Assembly (NCBI GenBank): GCA_030690265.1
Contig: JAUYHA010000001.1
Span: 1-33,519, forward strand
Direction of reading: 5' to 3'
Origin: Dehalococcoidales bacterium
GTDB lineage: Bacteria; Chloroflexota; Dehalococcoidia; Dehalococcoidales; UBA2162
Length of the DNA stretch: 33,519 bases
Shown in pieces: positions 26,683 to 33,328 of this stretch. The position numbers and the translations under genes were made by a program. The first letter of the stretch is position 1, and every line of letters starts with the position of its first letter. Below the pieces are notes generated by a model. It did no database searches. It was given only the letters and a program-made list of their open reading frames with translations, and was not told the origin of the DNA.

Positions 26683-28068
26683 GTGGCAATTCAAGAAACG
26701 CGATATTGGACTAACCCCAGCGTACTGCAGTTTGCTGGAGGTGCAGATCCTTTTAATTTGATAACCGAAAAAGCCAAAGAAGTCGTATTGAAGGCAATAC
26801 AGGATGGCTGGCAAGGTCCCCCCTTTGACCCTTTTAAACTGGCCAGTTTACTCCAAATATCAACCATACCTCGAGAAGATGTGCTTGATGCGCGCATCCT
26901 ACCTACTGGTTCACAGCGACTGCAAATAGAATTTAACCCCAATCGACCACGTGGGCGAACACGATTCTCCGTTGCTCACGAGATAGCTCACACTCTATTT
27001 CCAGACTGTGTTGAGAGCACGAGAAATAGGTCAAAGAAAGTTGAATCCAGGGATGATGATTGGCAATTGGAATTACTTTGCAACGTTGCCGCATCAGAGT
27101 TTCTGATGCCTACCGGAGGCGAAATTGATTCGAAAACGCCGGTTAACATAGACAACCTATTGCGACTCCAAAAACAGTTTGACGTCTCCACCGAGGCTAT
27201 CTCTATAAGACTGGCGAAATTAACTTTAGAGCCTTGCACTATGATCACCGCTGCACGTATTGCTGATAGCGAACGCATGGTAGCTTATCGCATAGATTAT
27301 AGCATCCCTTCTCGAACGAGTGTGATCGAGGTGCCCCGGGGTCTTGTGATCCAGGACAAAGTTATCTCACAGTGTACTGCAGTCGGTTACACAGCAAAGG
27401 GCAGAGAGAGAATTACAAGCAAGTTCTCCGAGCTTTATCTAGAGTGCGTCGGAATTCCCCCATATCCAGGAAGAAATTATCCTCGGGTTATTGGGATAGC
27501 CCGCCAAGGGGATGCCGTAGCAACGGAAGCATTGAGTCTGGTATCGTTGCGCGGGGACGCTTTAGACCCGAGAGGAACTGGGCCCAGGATAATTGCTCAA
27601 ATAGTTAATGATAAAACCCCTAACTGGGGAGCAGGGTTTGCTCGTGCTATCAGAGCAAAATATCCCTCTGCACAAGAAGAATTCAGGGAATGGTGCTTTA
27701 CAAATCCAGATAATCTTACCCTTGGAAACACACATGTATCTCAGGTTACCGATGGCCTGTATGTAGTAAGTATGATTGCTCAACACGGATATGGAGATTC
27801 TACTAAACCTCGGATTCGATATGCAGCATTGAAGGACTGCCTCGGCCGACTTAAGGAAATAGCTGTCGACAAAGCTGCCACTACACATATGCCACGCATC
27901 GGGACTGGGTACGCAGGCGGTAATTGGCCTTTCATTTCAGAACTAATTGATGAAATTTTGGTAAGAAATGGAATTTCCGTAACCATTTACGCTCTCCCTG
28001 GAAATGATCCTGGCGAAACCCAAGGTGTGTTAGAACTGGGGGCGTTGACCCAAAGTGAGGCAGACTAA
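26683..28068 (+). CDS. ImmA/IrrE metallopeptidase fused to a macro domain
   Basis: 461 residues. The N-terminal part is a DUF955/ImmA-IrrE zinc peptidase: R-F-S-V-A-H-E-I-A-H-T-L-F with HEIAH at 99-103, and the following L-C-N-V-A-A-S-E-F-L-M-P supplying the third ligand Glu. A linker of about 120 residues follows. The C-terminal part (about 290-452) reads as a macro domain: G-D-A, then I-I-A-Q-I-V-N-D, W-G-A-G-F-A-R-A-I, and M-P-R-I-G-T-G-Y-A-G-G-N-W from 403, as in TARG1/Poa1p/DarG-type ADP-ribose hydrolases. ImmA/IrrE enzymes cleave repressors to derepress operons; macro domains bind or remove ADP-ribose. Their union in one polypeptide is unusual. GTG 26683 follows GGAGA; probably one operon with the neighbours. 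Confidence 0.86.
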   Translation: MAIQETRYWTNPSVLQFAGGADPFNLITEKAKEVVLKAIQDGWQGPPFDPFKLASLLQISTIPREDVLDARILPTGSQRLQIEFNPNRPRGRTRFSVAHEIAHTLFPDCVESTRNRSKKVESRDDDWQLELLCNVAASEFLMPTGGEIDSKTPVNIDNLLRLQKQFDVSTEAISIRLAKLTLEPCTMITAARIADSERMVAYRIDYSIPSRTSVIEVPRGLVIQDKVISQCTAVGYTAKGRERITSKFSELYLECVGIPPYPGRNYPRVIGIARQGDAVATEALSLVSLRGDALDPRGTGPRIIAQIVNDKTPNWGAGFARAIRAKYPSAQEEFREWCFTNPDNLTLGNTHVSQVTDGLYVVSMIAQHGYGDSTKPRIRYAALKDCLGRLKEIAVDKAATTHMPRIGTGYAGGNWPFISELIDEILVRNGISVTIYALPGNDPGETQGVLELGALTQSEAD

Positions 28069-28082
28069 CGAGGAAGTGGTCA

Positions 28083-29684
28083 ATGTTTAATAGGATTATC
28101 CTACTATCTGGGCCGATATCTTCTGGGAAATCGACTTTAGCCAAAGGGTTAGCAGAGCGTTACGGCATGACTATTTTCAAGACTAATGAAGTCATCAAGA
28201 AAAGGGTTAGAAAGGACTTAGTGCAAGATAGGAAGGTCCTCCAGACCGAAGGTGAGCGATTAGATAAAAAGACTAGGGGCAGATGGGTGCTAGAGGAATT
28301 GACAGAATGGTCAAATCATCTCGACCCCGGCTCTGACGCTGTTATCGACTCACTTAGAATCAAAGAACAGATTCAGGCGATTCGCGAAGCTTATGGGGCG
28401 AAGGTAATACACGTGCACCTGACGGCTCCGCTCGATGAACTTGAACAGAGGTTCAATAAACGACGTCAACAAGGGAGAGAAAAGGACTTCCAATATTCAG
28501 AAGTAAAGGCCGATCCAACCGAGAAACAAGTTGAGGACCTGGCAGACATCGCCGATGTAGTAGTCAATACAAAAAGATGCACTGATCAAGACGTGTTGAT
28601 TAGGACCATGAGTTACCTGAATATTCGTACAGGTCGAGGTGCTGGGTTTGTTGATGTGGTTGTTGGAGGACAGTATGGAAGCGAGGGTAAAGGACAAATA
28701 GTAGCTCATCTGGCAAAAGAATATGATTTGCTTATCCGGGTAGGAGGACCGAATGCGGGTCATTCTGTATTCGAGGTCCCTGAACCATACGCTCATCACC
28801 AACTTCCATCGGGCACCAGAAATAGTGAGGCACGACTTGTCATTGGGCCAGGGGCTGTTCTGCGAGTAGACAAGCTTTTGAAGGAAATTGCTGACTGTGG
28901 TGTTGATGCTGAAAGACTCCGTATTGATGGAAACGCAATGGTTATTAATGATGATGACATATCCGATGAGGCTGAGCTCGTGAAGAACATAGGCTCCACG
29001 GGGCAAGGTGTTGGTGCAGCCACTTCAAGACGCATAATGCATCGTAACGAGACTACCCTATTAGCAAAACACATTCCTGAACTCAAACCTTTCATAGGTA
29101 ATGCTTTAGATTTACTTGAAGGTGCATATTCACGGGATGAAAAGGTTCTCCTTGAAGGTACCCAAGGTACTGGCCTAAGCCTTTATCATGGCATCTATCC
29201 GTATGTTACATCTAGGGACACTACTGCCTTGGGTTGCTTAGCGGAAGCCGGCATAGCTCCTAATCGAGTACGAAAAGTAATCATGGTGTGTCGCACATAT
29301 CCGATCAGGGTAGAAAGTCCAGAAGAGGCAACGTCAGGACCTTTACGTGACATAAGCTGGGAAGAAATAGCTCGGAGGTCGGGACAAAGCGCTGACAAAC
29401 TGCGAAAAGCGGAGAAGACCACCACTACCAAAAGGCGGCGACGCATAGGAGAGTTTGAATGGGGACTTCTCCATCGTGCGGCTCTTTTGAATGGCGCAAC
29501 CGATATAGCTTTGACCTTCACAGACTACATCAGTAAAGAAAACATAAAAGCAAAACGTTTTGAACAGCTAACCCAAGAGACCATCAATTTTATCCAAGAG
29601 ATGGAACGTGTGGCAGGAGCCCCCGTTTCAATCATCTCGACAGGATTCAATAGCCGGAGTATCATTGACAGGCGTTCTTGGTGA
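28083..29684 (+). CDS. P-loop kinase fused to a PurZ/PurA-like adenylosuccinate synthetase
   Basis: 533 residues. Residues 1 to about 180 form a P-loop nucleotide kinase: L-L-S-G-P-I-S-S-G-K-S-T with Walker A 10-17, D-S-L-R-I-K-E-Q and a dNMP-kinase-like lid. Residues about 189-530 are an adenylosuccinate synthetase fold. V-V-V-G-G-Q-Y-G-S-E-G-K-G shows Ser200 where PurA has its catalytic Asp; His227 lies in P-N-A-G-H-S. Further signs are L-L-E-G-T-Q-G-T-G-L-S-L, Y-P-Y-V-T-S-R-D-T-T, R-R-R-R-I-G-E-F-E-W and T-D-Y (Asp481, base-binding). The short length, about 345 residues, fits archaeal PurA or phage PurZ rather than the bacterial 430-residue enzyme. From memory, PurZ (2-aminoadenine pathway) carries the same Asp-to-Ser change. 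It may condense aspartate with dGMP or a related nucleotide and phosphorylate the product; this is inference. Confidence 0.85.
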   Translation: MFNRIILLSGPISSGKSTLAKGLAERYGMTIFKTNEVIKKRVRKDLVQDRKVLQTEGERLDKKTRGRWVLEELTEWSNHLDPGSDAVIDSLRIKEQIQAIREAYGAKVIHVHLTAPLDELEQRFNKRRQQGREKDFQYSEVKADPTEKQVEDLADIADVVVNTKRCTDQDVLIRTMSYLNIRTGRGAGFVDVVVGGQYGSEGKGQIVAHLAKEYDLLIRVGGPNAGHSVFEVPEPYAHHQLPSGTRNSEARLVIGPGAVLRVDKLLKEIADCGVDAERLRIDGNAMVINDDDISDEAELVKNIGSTGQGVGAATSRRIMHRNETTLLAKHIPELKPFIGNALDLLEGAYSRDEKVLLEGTQGTGLSLYHGIYPYVTSRDTTALGCLAEAGIAPNRVRKVIMVCRTYPIRVESPEEATSGPLRDISWEEIARRSGQSADKLRKAEKTTTTKRRRRIGEFEWGLLHRAALLNGATDIALTFTDYISKENIKAKRFEQLTQETINFIQEMERVAGAPVSIISTGFNSRSIIDRRSW

Positions 29685-29690
29685 GAGCAA

Positions 29691-30371
29691 ATGGACATAG
29701 ATGAGTTTATTGCAGCAAATAGGTGTAAGTATCTGTATCACATATCAGAGAAAGGAAGTTGGCCCAACATTCAAAAACTGGGGCTTTTGAGTACTTCAGC
29801 CCTGCTGGACCTTTGTGGCGTAACTGACACAGAGCGTTTTAACATCGAATCGCAGCTACGGACACGTAAAGTGTTAATTAAACACCCGACATATGGTGAC
29901 ATTTATATCCGAGACCAAGACCCAATGAAAGACAGACCTTCGGATGGAATAAGATTGACAGATTTGTTGGAACCTGGGACCACCACTCAAGAATGGTTCG
30001 AATTTCTGAATAGGAAGGTCTTTTTTTGGGTTTCAGAATATGAATTCAAGAAAATGCTGTGCGCCCGGCTTTACAGGAACAAACCCCATTGGGTGCTAAA
30101 AATTGATACCATGTCATTACTGACGAGCTACGCTGGAAAGGCAAGCATATCTTCCCAGAATTCGGGCAGCCTTTATAGCAAGAAACCAAGGGGGCCATCT
30201 ATCTTTGTACCGTTCTTAAAGAGCGCAGCTAAGAATAGGGCTATGGAGCTAGCCATAGAACACGAAGTCTCGAACATAGAGGAGCATACGTTGTCCGTCG
30301 TGGAATGCGTCGGATCATTTGAGAATAACGAGAGGGTTTGTAAGCCAGTCAAACAAATCTGGCCGTTGTGA
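29691..30371 (+). CDS. DUF7002-type protein, possible ADP-ribosyltransferase fold
   Basis: 226 residues. The N-terminus Y-L-Y-H-I-S-E-K-G-S-W-P-N-I-Q-K-L-G-L-L, then S-T-S-A-L-L-D-L, matches what I remember of the DUF7002 family; R-K-V-F-F-W-V-S-E (from residue 108) is the second conserved block. The Y-H-x-[ST] start and the R-x-V-F-F-W strand resemble the NAD-binding elements of DarT/RNA 2'-phosphotransferase-like ADP-ribosyltransferases, with a possible acidic catalytic residue in E-H-E-V near the end. Family identity is likely; the enzymatic reading is inferred. ATG 29691 begins 6 bases after the kinase-synthetase stop. In the same operon as a macro domain protein, it would be a natural toxin/hydrolase pair. 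Confidence 0.7.
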   Translation: MDIDEFIAANRCKYLYHISEKGSWPNIQKLGLLSTSALLDLCGVTDTERFNIESQLRTRKVLIKHPTYGDIYIRDQDPMKDRPSDGIRLTDLLEPGTTTQEWFEFLNRKVFFWVSEYEFKKMLCARLYRNKPHWVLKIDTMSLLTSYAGKASISSQNSGSLYSKKPRGPSIFVPFLKSAAKNRAMELAIEHEVSNIEEHTLSVVECVGSFENNERVCKPVKQIWPL

Positions 30372-30401
30372 AATTAGGGCGCAAAGAACTGGGGTTATAT
30401 T

Positions 30402-31133
30402 ATGAAGAATCAGTATTTTGGTGACATCAACGATTACAAAAAATACAGTCTTCTCAGGTTTCTAGGAGGGAACGGGCAAATTAAAACCGCAGTTTGCTGG
30501 GCCTTGACTGAAGACGATAGCGGGACTGACGGTAAACGAATCAAATACTTGGAGCAGCCGGAAACATGGCAAAAGTATGATCCAATTGTATTCGACCATC
30601 TCAGACAGCACGTTCTTAACAAAGGCATACGACGCGTAAATGTCATTGAGCGAGCCGACGTACTTCGTAACTGTCGCTTCTATGACGAGATCATTCAAGA
30701 TGACATGCATATGCGAGACCAATACTTTGAGGAGTTCTTCAAGTTTGCAGAAGGTGCCGACTTAGTCTTCTTCGATCCCGACAACGGGTTAGGAGTAAAA
30801 TCTGTCCCCCGTGGCAAAAAGAAATCCTCGAAATATATTTATTGGAGTGAAGTTGAAGCATCATATAGGTCAGGTCACTCGATTCTGCTCTACCAGCATT
30901 TTCCTCGAAAGCCTCGTGAATCATTCATTCGCGGATTAATCCAACAGTTCAAAGCGCTCGAAGGTATACCCAGTGTCATTTCTTATTGTACTTTTCACGT
31001 GGCCTTCTTACTGATACCTCAACCCCACCACGAGGATATGTTTATCAAGAATACCGCTCAGGTCTCACGGAATTGGGGCGACTTGATACGAGTTAGAAAA
31101 CATCCTATCGCTCGAACACACGCAACTGTCTAA
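30402..31133 (+). CDS. Conserved protein of unknown function (DPDNG motif)
   Basis: 243 residues. I recognise the family as widespread but unnamed. It begins M-K-N-Q-Y-F-G-D-I-N-D-Y-K-K-Y-S-L-L-R-F, has V-C-W-A-L-T-E-D-D, a central L-V-F-F-D-P-D-N-G-L, then S-S-K-Y-I-Y-W and L-L-Y-Q-H-F-P-R, and ends with a region containing H-V-A-F-L-L. The F-F-D-P-D-N-G strand-loop is reminiscent of methyltransferase motif IV (D-P-P-Y), but no clear SAM-binding glycine loop is seen, so no activity is assigned. It follows the DUF7002 gene by 30 bases and has a weak ribosome binding site, and is probably the last gene of the cassette. Confidence 0.72.
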   Translation: MKNQYFGDINDYKKYSLLRFLGGNGQIKTAVCWALTEDDSGTDGKRIKYLEQPETWQKYDPIVFDHLRQHVLNKGIRRVNVIERADVLRNCRFYDEIIQDDMHMRDQYFEEFFKFAEGADLVFFDPDNGLGVKSVPRGKKKSSKYIYWSEVEASYRSGHSILLYQHFPRKPRESFIRGLIQQFKALEGIPSVISYCTFHVAFLLIPQPHHEDMFIKNTAQVSRNWGDLIRVRKHPIARTHATV

Positions 31134-31253
31134 TTGTGCGCTGGAACGTAATGCATACGGTTTTGTCAACAAAGAATCCCTACACTGCTGTTATCATTCG
31201 ACTCGATCGCAATAATGATAGCTAACTTCAGCTTATTTAGTTACCTGCGGAGA

Positions 31254-31290
31254 ATAAAAAAAGGGCCCGGGAGAAACTCCCCCGGGCCCT
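31254..31290 (-). terminator. Strong intrinsic terminator of the right-hand minus-strand cluster
   Basis: AGGGCCCGGG (31262-31271) pairs with CCCGGGCCCT (31281-31290), a ten-base GC-rich stem. On the minus strand it is followed by a T7 run. On the plus strand only TTCTCTG follows, so plus-strand termination of the cassette here would be weaker. Bases 31134-31253 hold nothing else recognisable. Confidence 0.85.
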
Positions 31291-31309
31291 TCTCTGATGA
31301 ATGCCGGCC

Positions 31310-31801
31310 TCAGAACACGAATAACGCTGGCTGCTCCTCTTCTCGCTGTGCCTTAGCTTCCTCTTTTTCTTGCCTCCGCTCTGCTCTGTCCTTCTCTTGC
31401 CTCGCTTTAACCCTCTGGTGATAGAGCCACGATTTAAGTCTGCTTAGCTCTCCTATCTGATAGTCGCTAATTGCGTCTACGGCAATATCCGCCGGCATTT
31501 CACCCTTGTTCCATCGCTTGTAGGTCTGGCCAGCGATATATAGGTAGATTTGGGTCCAGGCGCTGTCCATCGGCTGAGTTAGGGAAACGGTCATCAGATA
31601 GGCACAAGCCTCAGCATCAGTCCCGGTCATCTCTTCACCCTTAAGGGACTTCATGTTCATGGTTAGCCTCTCTAGGGTAATAGCGGTCTTAAGCCAATCT
31701 GGCAAGGTGTCTCCCCAGCCACCCAGAAAGACAATAATAGGGTCTGTAAGAGCACCCACTATTTCCGAGATGCCCTTCTCAATTTGCTTTTCAGTTGTCA
31801 A
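31310..31801 (-). CDS. Uncharacterised protein with charged C-terminal helix
   Basis: 163 residues, not recognised. The first 100 residues include G-A-L-T-D-P-I-I-V-F-L-G-G-W-G-D-T-L-P-D-W and Q-I-Y-L-Y-I-A-G; the last 50 are a Glu/Lys/Arg-rich predicted coiled coil ending P-A-L-F-V-F. The start TTG 31801 is chosen because AGGAGGTG lies 5 bases upstream. It is the last gene before the terminator at 31254-31290, in a run of short minus-strand genes of mobile-element character. Confidence 0.7.
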   Translation of the reverse strand: MTTEKQIEKGISEIVGALTDPIIVFLGGWGDTLPDWLKTAITLERLTMNMKSLKGEEMTGTDAEACAYLMTVSLTQPMDSAWTQIYLYIAGQTYKRWNKGEMPADIAVDAISDYQIGELSRLKSWLYHQRVKARQEKDRAERRQEKEEAKAQREEEQPALFVF

Positions 31802-31823
31802 TGATTCACCTCCTAAATATGTG

Positions 31824-31994
31824 TCATTCTTCCGTCACCTTGTATTCCTCGTCATCCGGCGCACCTGGGTCATTCTGGAAGCTTTCAATGGCATCTTCCC
31901 AGGCTTCCTGAACGCTGTGTCCGTATCCGACGGGGGTTACTTTGAATTCAACCCGTTTTTCGGTCACAAAGGTATCTCTAGTTTCTGGATTCAT
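31824..31994 (-). CDS. Small uncharacterised protein, 56 residues
   Basis: ATG 31994 to TGA 31824. Starts M-N-P-E-T-R-D-T-F-V-T-E-K-R-V-E-F-K-V and ends acidic (D-D-E-E-Y-K-V-T-E-E). GAAGGAG lies 11 bases before the start, with GAGAAG closer. Its frame, composition and position between two well-led genes support it being real. No family recognised. Confidence 0.65.
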   Translation of the reverse strand: MNPETRDTFVTEKRVEFKVTPVGYGHSVQEAWEDAIESFQNDPGAPDDEEYKVTEE

Positions 31995-32021
31995 TATCTT
32001 CTCTGCTCCTTCTAGGTTAAT

Positions 32022-32300
32022 TTACCGCTCTGTTTCTGCCTCAGGGGTACCAGTCAACGGCTCCGGTATGTCAAAGGCTTGCCTGATGGCTTTCTCTATG
32101 TCCGGCCGGGAAGACTTATCCGGTGGGTTTCGCCAACCGACCACTGTCCCATCAAGGTCAATCGCCACTGCAGCCCACACTTCGAATAAGTCATGGACGG
32201 TATACCAGCACCCGGACGTTGCCGTGGGAATATGCGTTACAGTGAACTTCTGTCCTTTAACATCGATTTCAGCCTGATACACCTCTATCTTTTTAGGCAT
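32022..32300 (-). CDS. Uncharacterised protein, 92 residues
   Basis: Starts at ATG 32300 (M-P-K-K-I-E-V-Y-Q-A-E-I-D-V-K-G-Q-K-F), 7 bases after AGGAGG (32308-32313); an in-frame extension to 32354 is not supported. Contains T-S-G-C-W-Y-T-V-H-D-L-F-E-V-W and W-R-N-P-P-D-K-S. No family recognised; probably a mobile-element accessory gene. Confidence 0.7.
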   Translation of the reverse strand: MPKKIEVYQAEIDVKGQKFTVTHIPTATSGCWYTVHDLFEVWAAVAIDLDGTVVGWRNPPDKSSRPDIEKAIRQAFDIPEPLTGTPEAETER

Positions 32301-32396
32301 AAAAACACCTCCTTTCCGGGCATGGGTAGCCCTGTAGATTTGAGTGTTAGCCACTCATCCCCGGCACTTAACGGAGCTAAGTACCAGGGTCAATGG

Positions 32397-32738
32397 CTAA
32401 TATTCGTCGGGAAAGAGAATGGTGGTTGCGCTCCGGTCGGCCTCGGTAATTATCCAGATGGTTGCTACTCCATGCTTGGGAAAGCGGCCATCCCCGCCTT
32501 CGCGGGGACTGTAGGCCGATAGTAGCCGAGTGTCCTGCTTGAGCGCCTGGTCGTTGGTCTGCTTGTCTTCGTCATCCACGTCTCCCCAGTCTCCTTTGAC
32601 GTGGCGACTGAGAGACTCCTGGACGAACCGGGCAAAGTCTGGGTTCTGGCACGCCAGGTCATATACTCCTCTACTGGCAATAATTTGCCCGGTGCGGAAA
32701 ACAGCGTTGATTACGAACAGAGTATCTATAGTTATCAC
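32397..32738 (-). CDS. Conserved plasmid/element protein with an inserted palindrome
   Basis: Up to 113 residues. The body matches a conserved element-borne family I remember but cannot name: F-V-Q-E-S-L-S-R-H-V-K-G-D-W-G-D-V, D-E-D-K-Q-T-N-D-Q-A-L, and a final W-I-I-T-E-A-D-R-S-A-T-T-I-L-F-P-D-E-Y. Between L-L-S-A-Y and I-W-I-I-T-E about 17 extra residues, coded around a palindromic element, seem to be inserted without breaking the frame. The start is unclear: GTG 32738 lies inside AGGAGGTG itself; the codon at proper spacing is ATA (32729), a rare start. Confidence 0.72.
   Translation of the reverse strand: MITIDTLFVINAVFRTGQIIASRGVYDLACQNPDFARFVQESLSRHVKGDWGDVDDEDKQTNDQALKQDTRLLSAYSPREGGDGRFPKHGVATIWIITEADRSATTILFPDEY
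32491..32508. repeat. Small palindromic element within a gene
   Basis: TCCCCGC (32491-32497), loop CTTC, GCGGGGA (32502-32508), flanked by GGCC at both sides (32487-32490 and 32514-32517). The form resembles dispersed bacterial palindromic elements with a CGAAGGCGGG core. Here it lies in the coding frame of the gene at 32397-32738. Confidence 0.6.
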
Positions 32739-32787
32739 CTCCTTTTTTGGACGTAGTTACCCCCTTCAAAAACTGAGAATCAGTCTT

Positions 32788-33267
32788 TTAATCCTTGAAC
32801 CTGGTGATGGTGAGGCAGGCGTAGTGCGACCGATAATTGTCAATCGGGCTTTGCCAGAAGCCGTTACGGAAGTCCAGCAAGTAATGCCAGTATCCCTGGT
32901 ACTCCTGCTCTCGAACGGCTACCAGATAATCGGTGAATATCCTGACAGAAGCCGACCTGCTTCCCCAGAGAACTATTACGCTGGGAATATAGGACTGGTC
33001 GTTTCTGAGCCTGACAGGATGCCACTCCAACTGAAGCCTGGGTAGCTTCAGATTGTCTAACCAGAAGTGGCGTCCACCGGCATCATAAGAGCCGATGTAG
33101 ATGTCCTTGCCTTCCAGCTCTTCCAGTATCTCCATCAGGCGATTTGTGGCCTCCCTGCGCTTCTTACGGAGCGGTATCTGGACGGTCTTTTGCCCCAGTC
33201 TCACTGTGGTAGTCGGCTCTGGTTCGGCAAGCTTCACCCCGTCGAACAAGTCAAGCTGACTTATCAT
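32788..33267 (-). CDS. Uncharacterised protein, 159 residues
   Basis: Begins M-I-S-Q-L-D-L-F-D-G-V, 7 bases after GGGGGTGA. It contains a basic stretch (I-P-L-R-K-K-R-R-E-A) and a mixed alpha/beta region with D-I-Y-I-G-S-Y-D-A-G-G-R-H-F-W. The Q-L-D-L-F sequence near the start recalls sliding-clamp binding peptides (QLxLF), so an interaction with replication is possible but unproven. No family recognised. Confidence 0.7.
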   Translation of the reverse strand: MISQLDLFDGVKLAEPEPTTTVRLGQKTVQIPLRKKRREATNRLMEILEELEGKDIYIGSYDAGGRHFWLDNLKLPRLQLEWHPVRLRNDQSYIPSVIVLWGSRSASVRIFTDYLVAVREQEYQGYWHYLLDFRNGFWQSPIDNYRSHYACLTITRFKD

Positions 33268-33328
33268 ACTTTCACCCCCTTCCCTTCAAATTTTGGGCAT
33301 GGTTTCCCCTTCAGTTGCCGGCATTTTT

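Noticed and set aside
28083-29684. A complete phage-type 2-aminoadenine genome pathway
   Set aside because: No DatZ, MazZ or DpoZ-like gene occurs in the window; only the PurZ-like domain is present, so whole-genome base replacement is not supported.
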